Shown here: positions 35,504 through 42,475 of the stretch, one piece after another
Layout of the letters: every line of letters begins with the position of its first letter
How positions within the stretch are numbered: position 1 is the first letter of the stretch
NCBI RefSeq assembly: GCF_007595705.1
Contig: NZ_NISY01000003.1
Coordinates: 62,001-126,000 of the forward strand
DNA: 64,000 bases
DNA from: Streptomyces sp. SAJ15
Lineage (GTDB): Bacteria > Actinomycetota > Actinomycetes > Streptomycetales > Streptomycetaceae
Reading direction: 5' to 3'
The notes under the pieces: model-generated
Seen by the model: only the letters and a program-made list of their open reading frames with translations
Database searches by the model: none
Told to the model about the DNA's origin: nothing
Position numbers and translations under genes: made by a program

Positions 35504-36049
35504 ATGGGGACCAACGGCTCGGCCACGCTGGAGCCCTTGTGGCGAGGACTGCCTCCCGTCGACCCCTCCACGGCGCTGCCCGATCTCTCCGACTCCGCCT
35601 CCTGCGCGCTCCCGGCCCGCTTCGAGGCGGTCAGGGGCGCCCGCCACTTCGCCGGGGCGACGCTGGAGCGCTGGGAGTTGCCGGAGCTCTTCGACGACGT
35701 GGCGCTGGTGGTCTCCGAGCTCGTCACCAACGCCCTGCGCCACGCGCTCCCCGTCGGCCGGCCCGAGCGCGCCACCGGCGACGGCCCCCTCGGTCCCGCC
35801 GACAGCCATGAGGCGCATGTCCGTCTCCACCTGATGCGCTGGGCCTCCCGCCTGGTCTGCGCGGTGCGAGACCCCAGCGAGGAGAGCCCCACCGCCGGGG
35901 AGGCGGACTCCGGTGAGGAGTCCGGGCGGGGGCTCCACCTCGTGGAGTCCTACAGCGACGGCTGGGGCTGGCACCCGCTGGCGGGCTCCCTGCACGGCAA
36001 GATCGTGTGGGCCCTCTTCCTGCTGCCGCGCCAGACCGGACGCGGCTGA
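35504..36049 (+). CDS. Small HATPase (anti-sigma-factor-like serine kinase fold)
   Basis: A 181-residue protein with a GHKL ATPase fold of the RsbW/SpoIIAB-like group. N-box near 66-80 (V-S-E-L-V-T-N-A-L-R-H-A), a D-P segment near 125, and a G-rich lid near 140-150 (E-S-G-R-G-L-H-L-V-E-S-Y). AGGAG is 8 bases before the ATG. Such proteins are standard partners of WhiJ-like XRE/DUF397 pairs; most have no known sigma partner. Confidence 0.88.
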   Translation: MGTNGSATLEPLWRGLPPVDPSTALPDLSDSASCALPARFEAVRGARHFAGATLERWELPELFDDVALVVSELVTNALRHALPVGRPERATGDGPLGPADSHEAHVRLHLMRWASRLVCAVRDPSEESPTAGEADSGEESGRGLHLVESYSDGWGWHPLAGSLHGKIVWALFLLPRQTGRG

Positions 36050-36249
36050 CTCCGCCGCGTCGGCGCCACCCGCCACGCCGCGTCCGCGTCACCCACCGCC
36101 ACATCCGCACCGCTCCCGCCGCATCGCCGTACCGCGGCCGCACGGCGGCCGTACGGCGGTCCGCCGGGAACACCGGTACAGCAGTCACGGGAGCCGTCGT
36201 ACGGCAGCCGTGGGGAACACCGTACGACGCCTCGTACCGCCGTCCGCCC

Positions 36250-36495
36250 TCAGTCCCCCACCAGGTGGTCGAACTCCCCGTCCTTGGCGCCGAGCAGCAG
36301 CGCCGCGATCTCCGCCGGGGTGTAGATCAGGGCCGGGCCGTCGGGGAAGCGGGAATTGCGCATGGCGACCTCCCCACCGGGGAGTTTGGCGAATTCGACG
36401 CAGGAACCCTGGGAGTTGCTGTGCCGGCTCTTCTGCCAGACGACCCCATGGAGATCCGCCGCCGCCATGCCGTTGAAGGGGTGGTCGTCGCGCAC
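36250..36495 (-). CDS. DUF397 protein
   Basis: An 81-residue DUF397 protein (V-V-W-Q-K-S-R-H-S-N-S-Q-G-S-C-V-E-F-A, then V-A-M-R-N-S-R-F-P-D-G-P-A-L-I-Y-T-P-A-E). The GTG at 36495 is preferred because GGAG lies 6 bases upstream; a TTG at 36528 and an ATG at 36468 are alternatives. DUF397 proteins act with cognate DUF5753 XRE regulators in development and antibiotic control. It is convergent with the HATPase gene, and its upstream region carries the shared 18-bp element and a TATGAT box (36543-36538). Confidence 0.88.
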   Translation of the reverse strand: MRDDHPFNGMAAADLHGVVWQKSRHSNSQGSCVEFAKLPGGEVAMRNSRFPDGPALIYTPAEIAALLLGAKDGEFDHLVGD

Positions 36496-36571
36496 AGGGC
36501 TCTCCGGATGTATCGGTGCAGCTACCAACTGCCCCGGATCATAGCCTCGTTCACGTGCCGACGCGCGAGCG

Positions 36572-36589
36572 GATGCACGTGCACGCGCA
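36572..36589 (-). promoter_or_regulatory. 18-bp shared element upstream of the DUF397 gene
   Basis: On the minus strand this reads exactly as 35377-35394 on the plus strand. It ends 28 bases before a TATGAT -10-like box and about 77 bases before the GTG start. Confidence 0.7.
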
Positions 36590-36601
36590 GTGGCGGAATG
36601 A

Positions 36602-36850
36602 TCACCGCGAGCCGTAGGGCAGCAAAGCCATCTCCCGGGCGTTCTTGATGGCCCGAGCGATCTGCCGCTGCTGCCGCGCGGTCACGCGTGTGACCCGCCG
36701 ACTGCGGATCTTCCCCCGGTCGGATATGAACTTCCGCAGCAGATCCGTGTCCTTGTAGTCGATATAGGTGACGCCGGCGGCGTCCAACGGGTTCGGCCGC
36801 GGCTTCAGATTTTTGCGATTCGCTCCGCGCTGCGCACCGTTTCTTGGCAT
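36602..36850 (-). CDS. rpsR: 30S ribosomal protein S18, zinc-independent paralogue
   Basis: An 82-residue S18 ([18 protein letters not shown], then [18 protein letters not shown]). It has no cysteines at all, unlike the zinc-binding S18 of the rpsF operon. The ATG at 36850 has AAAGGA about 8 bases upstream. It is last of the minus-strand unit rpmG, rpmE, cobW-like, rpsR under the Zur-like box at 38556-38575. Confidence 0.94.
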   Translation of the reverse strand: MPRNGAQRGANRKNLKPRPNPLDAAGVTYIDYKDTDLLRKFISDRGKIRSRRVTRVTARQQRQIARAIKNAREMALLPYGSR

Positions 36851-36935
36851 GTGCGAGTCCTTTCTCTCAGTTTTTACGGGACATAAGGGGGCCGCCCGGG
36901 AATTCGCGGCCCCTCGGGGCATTCAGGAGAGCGCC

Positions 36936-38105
36936 TCAGGAGACCGGGTCGAGGAGCTGGTCGAAGGCGGCGGAGAGGTCGCGCCACGCCTCGGGGCCCG
37001 TCGCGTACTCCTCGTCCGTCAGCAGACAGGACTCCAGCAGCGACGCCAGCGCCTCGGCGTCCAGGCCGGGGGAGGTGAAGGTGAGGTGCTGGGCACGATC
37101 GCCGTGCTCGGCGTCCCAGTCCAGGGCCGCGGCCACCCGACGGGTCGGCGGCACCATCTCCCACGCCGCCTCCGGCAGCGCGGCCAGCCACGGCCCCACG
37201 CTCTCCACACACAGCGCGCCGCCCGCCGCGTCCCAGGAGAGCAGCGTGTCCGGGCGGTCGGCGAGCCAGAAGCGGCCCCGGCTGCGCGCCGCCGCGCAGC
37301 TGAGGTCCTCCAGCGCCGCGTACAGCCGACCGGGGTGGAAGGGGCGGACGCGGTGCCAGACGAAGGTGGTGACCCCGTCGGCGTCGGCGGCCTGCGGCAG
37401 CAGCGCGCAGGCCGGGTGCTGCCGGGCCGCGGCCGCCTCCACGTCGAATCCGGCGAGCGCCTCCCGGGCGAGGTCCGGGGAGTCCAGGGCCACCTGACGG
37501 GCCGTGGGGTGCAGCTGCGCGAGGAGCGCGCGGTCCGCGGCGTCCGCGGCCTCGTCGCCGTCGACGACGGCCAGCGCCGACGGGTACTCCAACTGGCGGG
37601 CGAAGGTGTCGGCGACCGTACGCTGATCGGTGGCCGCGGCCGCCAGCCCCACCTCGGCCAGGTCGTCCCCGCAGCCGAGGAACGGCAGCAGCAGCGCCGG
37701 GTCCACCGCGGTGAGCACGCCGCTCAGCCGCAGCCGCTCACCGGCGCAGGCTGCCACCACCTCGGCCATCGCCTGCGGCTCCACCGAGTCCCACAGCTCG
37801 ACCACGGCCAGCCCGCTCGACCCGCCCTCGGCGAGCCGCTCCAGCTCGGGCATCAGGTCCTCGCGCAGCGCGCAGCAGGCGCAGTCGTTGACCAGCGGGA
37901 CCTCGCCCTCGTCCAGCGTGCCCCGGCGGTCCCGGACGGTCCGACGCACCGTGCCGTCCGCCGCCGAGGCCAGGTCGTGGTGGAGCGCGACGGCGCCGGG
38001 CACGGCGCCCAGCAGTCGGTCGACGACCGCCTGTCGGGCGTCGGTGTGCAGCCCGGCCACCAGCACCACGGGCAGGGCGTCGGGCAGCCGCCGCGGGCCG
38101 CTCAT
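36936..38105 (-). CDS. CobW/COG0523-type protein with degenerate P-loop
   Basis: A 389-residue protein of the COG0523 metallochaperone GTPase family. The ATG at 38105 overlaps the rpmE stop (ATGA). The metal-binding C-x-C-C motif is present ([12 protein letters not shown], about residue 74) and the C-terminal CobW domain (F-H-P-G-R-L-Y) is intact. Odd: where the second CobW in this window has G-F-L-G-A-G-K-T-T, this one has A-G-L-H-T-D-A-R-Q, so the Walker A lysine is missing and GTP hydrolysis is doubtful. Expected role: zinc delivery during starvation, perhaps as partner of the active paralogue. Confidence 0.88.
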   Translation of the reverse strand: MSGPRRLPDALPVVLVAGLHTDARQAVVDRLLGAVPGAVALHHDLASAADGTVRRTVRDRRGTLDEGEVPLVNDCACCALREDLMPELERLAEGGSSGLAVVELWDSVEPQAMAEVVAACAGERLRLSGVLTAVDPALLLPFLGCGDDLAEVGLAAAATDQRTVADTFARQLEYPSALAVVDGDEAADAADRALLAQLHPTARQVALDSPDLAREALAGFDVEAAAARQHPACALLPQAADADGVTTFVWHRVRPFHPGRLYAALEDLSCAAARSRGRFWLADRPDTLLSWDAAGGALCVESVGPWLAALPEAAWEMVPPTRRVAAALDWDAEHGDRAQHLTFTSPGLDAEALASLLESCLLTDEEYATGPEAWRDLSAAFDQLLDPVS

Positions 38106-38368
38106 CGGGCGGCCCCGCGGCTCCCGCGCCTCCCGTACCGGCGCTCGAACCGCTCGACGCGGCCGGCGGTGTCCAGCACCCGGGCGGTGCCGGTGTAGAA
38201 GGGGTGGCTCGCCGAGGAGATCTCGACATCGATGACCGGGTAGGTGTTGCCGTCCTCCCATTCGATCGTCTTGTCGCTGGTGGCGGTCGAGCGGGTGAGG
38301 AAGGCGAAGTCGGCGGCCCGGTCACGGAAGACGACGGGCCCGTACGGAGGGTGGATGCCGGGCTTCAT
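38102..38368 (-). CDS. rpmE: 50S ribosomal protein L31 type B
   Basis: An 88-residue L31 of the zinc-free type B class ([16 protein letters not shown], then [10 protein letters not shown]). No C-x-x-C pair. Released during zinc limitation, it replaces the zinc form of L31. It is translationally coupled to the cobW-like gene and lies just downstream of rpmG. Confidence 0.95.
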   Translation of the reverse strand: MKPGIHPPYGPVVFRDRAADFAFLTRSTATSDKTIEWEDGNTYPVIDVEISSASHPFYTGTARVLDTAGRVERFERRYGRRGSRGAAR

Positions 38369-38376
38369 CGGGCTGC

Positions 38377-38541
38377 TCAGCGCTCCTCTCGGAAGGTCAC
38401 GTGGCGGCCGGCCACCGGGTCGTACTTGCGCAGCTCCATCCGGTCCGGGTCGTTCCGGCGGTTCTTGCGGGTGACGTACGTGTAGCCGGTGCCGGCGGTG
38501 GACCGGAGTTTGATCACGGGGCGTAGTTCGTTGCGGGCCAT
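38377..38541 (-). CDS. rpmG: 50S ribosomal protein L33, zinc-independent paralogue
   Basis: A 54-residue L33 ([22 protein letters not shown]). The two C-x-x-C motifs of the zinc form are absent. The ATG at 38541 starts the ORF immediately after the Zur-like box region. It is first of the minus-strand unit. Confidence 0.95.
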   Translation of the reverse strand: MARNELRPVIKLRSTAGTGYTYVTRKNRRNDPDRMELRKYDPVAGRHVTFREER

Positions 38542-38555
38542 ACGAGCTACTATAC

Positions 38556-38575
38556 AGAAATGGTTTCCATTTTCA
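38556..38575. promoter_or_regulatory. Zur-like box between divergent rpmG and rpmB
   Basis: AGAAATGGTTTCCATTTTCA; the other strand reads TGAAAATGGAAACCATTTCT, matching the actinobacterial Zur palindrome around AATGGAAACCATT. It lies 15 bases from the rpmG start and 36 from rpmB, positioned to repress both units when zinc is plentiful. Confidence 0.9.
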
Positions 38576-38610
38576 TTAAGCCCTCGCGGCACCCCGGGAG
38601 GCACTGACCC

Positions 38611-38847
38611 ATGTCCGCCCACTGCCAGCTCACCGGACGCAAGCCCGGCTTCGGCAACTCCATCTCGCACTCCCACCGGCGCACCTCGCGCCGCTTCGAC
38701 CCCAACATCCAGCGCAAGCGCTACTGGCTGCCGAGCGAGGGTCGACACGTGCGGCTCACCCTCAGCGCCAAGGGCATCAAGACCGTCGACACCATCGGCA
38801 TCGAGGCCGCCGTGGCCCGGATCCGGGCCCGTGGGGAGCGTGTCTGA
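38611..38847 (+). CDS. rpmB: 50S ribosomal protein L28, low-cysteine paralogue
   Basis: A 78-residue L28 ([16 protein letters not shown], then [13 protein letters not shown]). Only one cysteine is left, so the zinc site of the C-plus form is broken. GGAGG is about 8 bases before the ATG. Its stop overlaps the rpsN start (TGATG). Confidence 0.95.
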   Translation: MSAHCQLTGRKPGFGNSISHSHRRTSRRFDPNIQRKRYWLPSEGRHVRLTLSAKGIKTVDTIGIEAAVARIRARGERV

Positions 38848-39152
38848 TGGCGAAGAAGAGCAAGATCGCAAAGAACGAGCAGCGGCGGCTCGTCGTCGCC
38901 CGCTACGCCGCGCGCCGCGCGGTCCTCAAGGCCGTCATCCGCGACCCGCGCACACCGGACGCCGAACGCGACGCCGCGCGGCGCGAGTTGAGCCGCCAGC
39001 CGCGCGATGCCAGCGCCACCCGCGTCCGCAACCGCGACAGCGTCGACGGCCGCCCGCGCGGCTACCTCCGCGCCTTCGGCCTCTCCCGCGTCAACCTCCG
39101 CACCCAGGCGCATGCCGGGTACCTGCCGGGAGTGCGCAAGTCCAGCTGGTGA
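38847..39152 (+). CDS. rpsN: 30S ribosomal protein S14, zinc-independent paralogue
   Basis: A 101-residue S14 of the long, cysteine-free type ([14 protein letters not shown], then [17 protein letters not shown]). Zinc S14 is about 61 residues with C-x-x-C motifs. It overlaps rpmB and is followed by a strong double hairpin. Confidence 0.96.
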   Translation: MAKKSKIAKNEQRRLVVARYAARRAVLKAVIRDPRTPDAERDAARRELSRQPRDASATRVRNRDSVDGRPRGYLRAFGLSRVNLRTQAHAGYLPGVRKSSW

Positions 39153-39203
39153 GCGTGCGGTGATCCGGTGACCGGGTGAGCCGCGCGGGCGGTACCGAAC
39201 GCC

Positions 39204-39280
39204 GGACGCCGCGCCCCGGGCCTCGCGGCGGCGTGGCCCGGGGCGCGGCGTCCGCACCGCGGTCCACCGCGCGGTGCGGA
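39204..39280 (+). terminator. Tandem hairpin terminators after rpsN
   Basis: First hairpin: perfect 19-bp stem, arms 39204-39222 and 39235-39253, loop 12. Second hairpin: 10-bp stem TCCGCACCGC with 39271-39280, loop 10, overlapping the foot of the first by three bases. The two are mutually close to exclusive. Confidence 0.82.
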
Positions 39281-39387
39281 CGGGCCCGGGGGCGGTCACG
39301 CGCCGCCCCGCCCGCGCGGACGCCTCGACGTAGCGGACCTCGCGCGGCCACGTCGACACACGCGCCATCCCCGCCCGCGCGGACGCC

Positions 39388-39920
39388 TCACGTCGCCGTC
39401 AGGGCCACCGTCGGGTGGAGTCGAGAGGCCCGGATCGCCGGGTAGAGGCCGGCGATCACGCCGATGAGGAGCGTCGCGCCGAGGCCGCCCGCGAGCGCCC
39501 AGACGGGCACCACGGCCAGCCCTGGGCCGCGGCGAAGCCGACGGTGGCCAGGGAGCCGAGGGCCGCGCCGACGAGGCCGCCCAGGGCGGAGAGCAGCAGC
39601 GACTCGGCGAGCAACTGCCGACGGACGGCACCCCTGGTGGCGCCGAGCGCCCGGCGCAGCCCATCTCCTGGCGGCGCTCCAACACGGAGATGACCATGGT
39701 GTTGGCGACTCCGACGCCGCCGACCAGCAGCGCCACCGCGCCCAGCGCCCAGCGCCCAGCGCCCAGCGCCCAGCGTGAGGGTGGTCAGCCCCTTGTCGGT
39801 GGCCGCCCTTGGCCGCGAGGGCGTCCGAGGGCCGGCTGACCTCGACCGTCTCCTCAGCGCCCGGGTTGACCGTGCGGGCGAGCACCTCGCGCACCCCCTC
39901 CATGAGGCGTCCGGGGACAT
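39388..39920 (-). pseudogene. Remnant of a MacB/FtsX-type ABC transporter permease
   Basis: Pieces of one protein lie in different frames: L-M-E-G-V-R-E-V-L-A-R-T (start near 39918), S-R-P-S-D-A-L-A-A-K, then A-L-L-V-G-G-V-G-V-A-N-T-M-V-I-S-V-L-E-R-R (frame shifted), then L-R-R-A-L-G-A-T-R-G-A-V-R-R-Q-L-L-A-E-S (shifted again), then L-I-G-V-I-A-G-L-Y-P-A-I-R-A-S-R-L-H-P-T-V-A-L and a stop at 39388. This is the C-terminal third of an FtsX permease with at least three or four single-base shifts. The 5' part of the gene is gone. A 7-bp repeat (39738-39775) has expanded inside it. Confidence 0.85.
39738..39775. repeat. 7-bp tandem repeat (GCGCCCA), about 5 copies
   Basis: GCGCCCA repeated head to tail. 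It lies in the FtsX remnant and encodes, on the minus strand, an extra L-G-A-G-R-W-A run not found at this place in FtsX proteins. Each unit gained or lost shifts the frame. Confidence 0.9.
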
Positions 39921-40382
39921 CTCCCGCTTCGACGCCGGGCGGCCGCCCTCACCCTCCATGAGACCGATGTGGCCGACGTGGTGCGGGGCACGCTCGCCGC
40001 GCGCGGCTGGTCCGGCCGGGTGCACGCCGTGCTGCCGGAGGGCGCACGGGCCCGGGTCGACCGGCGCCGGTTGGACGTCGTCGTCGCCAACCTGGTCGGC
40101 AACGCGCTGCGGCACGGAGCCCCACCGGTGACGGTCGGTCTGGAGGCGAGCTCGGAGGAGCTGCGGATCGCGGTGTCAGACCGGGGGCCGGGGCTGGCGC
40201 CGGAGACCGCTCGGCGCGTCTTCGACCGCTTCTACAAGGCCGACACCGCCCGTGCCCGCTCGGAGGGCAGCGGCCTCGGCATGGCGATCGCGCTGGAGAA
40301 CGCGCGGCTTCACGGCGGCACCATCGAGGTCGCCGACCGGCCGGGCGGGGGCGCGCTGTTCACGCTGCGGCTGCCACGCCGG
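39905..40382 (+). pseudogene. Remnant of a sensor histidine kinase (HATPase part)
   Basis: E-A-S-G-D-I-S-R-F-D-A-G is in one frame and A-A-L-T-L-H-E-T-D-V-A-D-V-V in the next, joined by a frameshift near 39935. The ATPase domain is then intact: N-box V-V-A-N-L-V-G-N-A-L-R-H-G, G1 S-D-R-G-P-G-L, F-box F-D-R-F-Y-K-A-D, G2 G-S-G-L-G-M-A-I. The sensor, HAMP and phospho-acceptor regions are missing. It starts head to head against the truncated FtsX remnant. Confidence 0.85.
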
Positions 40383-40383
40383 C

Positions 40384-40765
40384 GCTCGGCGGGCTGCGGC
40401 TGTACTTCGGCTCCGACGACGGGCTTCGGAGCGTCTCCCGCCCGGAGCGGCGCGTCGACTCGCTGAACGGCGCGCTCAAGCTGCTGGCCGCCGGGCCCAC
40501 CGCTGACGAGCGCGCCGCCGGGCTGACCACGCTCGTCGAGCCCCTGGGGACGTTCGACGCGACCGCGACGCCCGGGAACCGGGTGACCATGCGGCTGTCC
40601 GACCAGGTGGTGCCCCAGCCCGACCTGGCCACCGGGCAGCTGGTCTGCACGCTGGCCCGCGCCCAGTCGCTGCTGCACGGCAGCCGGCCCGACCGGGTGC
40701 AGGTCACGCTGGTCAACGGCGCGGGCCGGCGGGCGGGGCCGTACCGCTCCGCAGTTCCTCACGCG
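40384..40765 (+). pseudogene. Remnant of a GerMN-domain lipoprotein
   Basis: In a third plus-strand frame: G-L-R-L-Y-F-G-S-D-D-G-L-R-S-V, L-L-A-A-G-P-T-A-D-E-R-A-A-G-L-T-T, and V-T-M-R-L-S-D-Q. This matches the C-terminal GerMN domain of lipoproteins encoded after sensor kinases. The signal peptide and N-terminus are absent, and the fragment follows the kinase remnant directly. The frame then runs on antisense to the next gene without its own stop. Confidence 0.75.
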
Positions 40766-40819
40766 CTGAGCGGCACGTTCCCGCACGAAGCGGCATGTCG
40801 TCGGACGGCGGGCACCACG

Positions 40820-42118
40820 TCACGCGCCGAGCATCACGTTCACGTCCTCGTGGCCGTACTGGTGGCCGTCCTGGTGGCCGTGCTCATGGCCGTGCTCGTG
40901 GTCGCAGGCGTCGTCCACCCCGTATGCGTCCCAGGCCGGGAAGGGGTCGGGCCCCGGGGCGTCGCCGCCGTGGGTCAGCAGGCAGGCGTCGAGCGCCGCG
41001 TGCAGGGCCTCGGGGCGCAGCTCGGTGCCGATGAAGACCAGCTCCTGGCCACGGGCGTCCCCGGAGGCGCGGACCCCGGAGGGCTCGAAGCGGGCGACGG
41101 CACCCGCCTGCGACCACAGGCCGGTCACGCGCGGGCGCGAGGCGAGCCAGAAGAAGCCCTTGGAGCGCAGGATGCGGCCGTACCGGCCGCTGTCCAGGCC
41201 GTTGGTGACGAAGTCCCACAGGCGCACCGGGTGGAACGGGCGCTCCGCGCGGTAGACGGTGGAGGAGACTCCGTACTCCTCGGTCTCCGGGACCTGGTCG
41301 CCGTTGAGCTCCCGGACCCAGCCCGGTGCCTCCTGGGCGCGTTCCAGGTCGAACAGGCCGGTGCCGAGGATGTCGGACGGGGCGATCCGCCCGTGCCGCG
41401 CGGGCACGATCCGGGCCGCGGGGTTGAGCCGGCTCAGCACCGCCTGGAGTCGCTCGCCCTCGGCCGCGTCGACCAGGTCGAGCTTGTTGAGGACGATGAC
41501 GTCGGCGAACTCGACCTGGTCCATGAGCAGGTCGCTGACGGTGCGCTGGTCGTCCTCGTACTGGTCCAGGCCGCGCTCGACCAGCTCGTCGCCACCGGCC
41601 AGTTCGCGCCCGAAGCCGGCCGCGTCCACGACGGTGACCATGGTGTCCAGCCGGGCCACGTCGCCCAGGGTCGCTCCGTCGTCGCGTGGGAAGGCGAAGG
41701 TCGCGGCGACGGGCATCGGCTCGGAGATGCCGCTGGACTCGATGAGGAGGTAGTCGAAGCGGCCCGCGCGGGCCAGCCGGTCGACCTCCTCCAGCAGGTC
41801 GTCGCGGAGGGTGCAGCAGATGCACCCGTTGGTCAGCTCCACCAGCCGCTCCTCGGTGCGGGAGAGGGCCGCGGAGCCGCCGCGGACGAGCGCGGCGTCG
41901 ATGTTGACCTCGCTCATGTCGTTGACGATCACCGCCACCCGCAGCCCGTCGCGGTTGCCGAGGACGTGGTTGAGGAGCGTGGTCTTACCGGCGCCGAGGA
42001 ACCCGGAGAGCACGGTGACCGGGAGGCGGCGCGCGGCACCGCCGCGGGGCTCGCACGGGAGCTGCTCGGGGTGCCGGTCCGGGTGCTGCGCCGAGTGCTG
42101 GTCCAGGAGCTGGTCCAT
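40820..42118 (-). CDS. CobW/COG0523 GTPase, putative zinc metallochaperone
   Basis: A 432-residue GTPase. Walker A is [10 protein letters not shown] near residue 39, the metal motif is G-C-I-C-C-T-L near 98, and N-K-L-D gives GTP specificity; the CobW C-terminal domain follows. The C-terminal tail is His-rich ([14 protein letters not shown]), suited to binding zinc. The ATG at 42118 is taken; the frame continues to 42241 through rpmF. It lies 8 bases downstream of rpmF, under the Zur-like box at 42409-42428. Expected job: deliver zinc to client enzymes in starvation. Confidence 0.93.
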   Translation of the reverse strand: MDQLLDQHSAQHPDRHPEQLPCEPRGGAARRLPVTVLSGFLGAGKTTLLNHVLGNRDGLRVAVIVNDMSEVNIDAALVRGGSAALSRTEERLVELTNGCICCTLRDDLLEEVDRLARAGRFDYLLIESSGISEPMPVAATFAFPRDDGATLGDVARLDTMVTVVDAAGFGRELAGGDELVERGLDQYEDDQRTVSDLLMDQVEFADVIVLNKLDLVDAAEGERLQAVLSRLNPAARIVPARHGRIAPSDILGTGLFDLERAQEAPGWVRELNGDQVPETEEYGVSSTVYRAERPFHPVRLWDFVTNGLDSGRYGRILRSKGFFWLASRPRVTGLWSQAGAVARFEPSGVRASGDARGQELVFIGTELRPEALHAALDACLLTHGGDAPGPDPFPAWDAYGVDDACDHEHGHEHGHQDGHQYGHEDVNVMLGA

Positions 42119-42126
42119 GGGGTGCG

Positions 42127-42297
42127 TCAGTCCTCGGGGCGGAGCAGGCCGCGCTCGTAGGCGCGCACGAGGTGCTGCGGGACCCGGACCGCGCGGCCGT
42201 CGACGGTGATGGTCACCAGGGCGGGCGGGGCGGCCTTCCACTGGGCGCGGCGGTGGCGGGTGTTGCTGCGCGACATCTTGCGCTTGGGGACTGCCAT
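42127..42297 (-). CDS. rpmF: 50S ribosomal protein L32, zinc-independent paralogue
   Basis: A 56-residue L32 ([20 protein letters not shown]). It has no cysteines where the zinc form has a C-x2-C...C motif. GAGAGG lies about 7 bases before the ATG at 42297. It is followed closely by the CobW GTPase gene. Confidence 0.95.
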   Translation of the reverse strand: MAVPKRKMSRSNTRHRRAQWKAAPPALVTITVDGRAVRVPQHLVRAYERGLLRPED

Positions 42298-42408
42298 GAG
42301 GTGGCCTCTCCGGTCGGGGCGGGCGCTGGGTCGTCCCGGAGGACGGGTGTCCTGGGGGACGTGCCGCCGTGAGGACGAGGTGTCTTGGGGGACGGGAGGC
42401 ACGCTATA

Positions 42409-42428
42409 TGAAAATGGTTCCCATTTCT
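42409..42428. promoter_or_regulatory. Zur-like box upstream of rpmF-cobW
   Basis: TGAAAATGGTTCCCATTTCT, an AATGG-n-CCATT type palindrome like that at 38556-38575. It is 112 bases upstream of rpmF and 48 bases upstream of the divergent polymerase gene, so it could affect either or both. Confidence 0.85.
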
Positions 42429-42475
42429 ACTCGCCTTATGAGCCGTTGTCAGACCCCCCTGCCAGACTGTGTTCC

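Noticed and set aside
39388-40770. Intact genes broken by sequencing errors
   Set aside because: Several independent shifts plus missing 5' ends of all three genes are better explained by decay, though raw reads could still change this.
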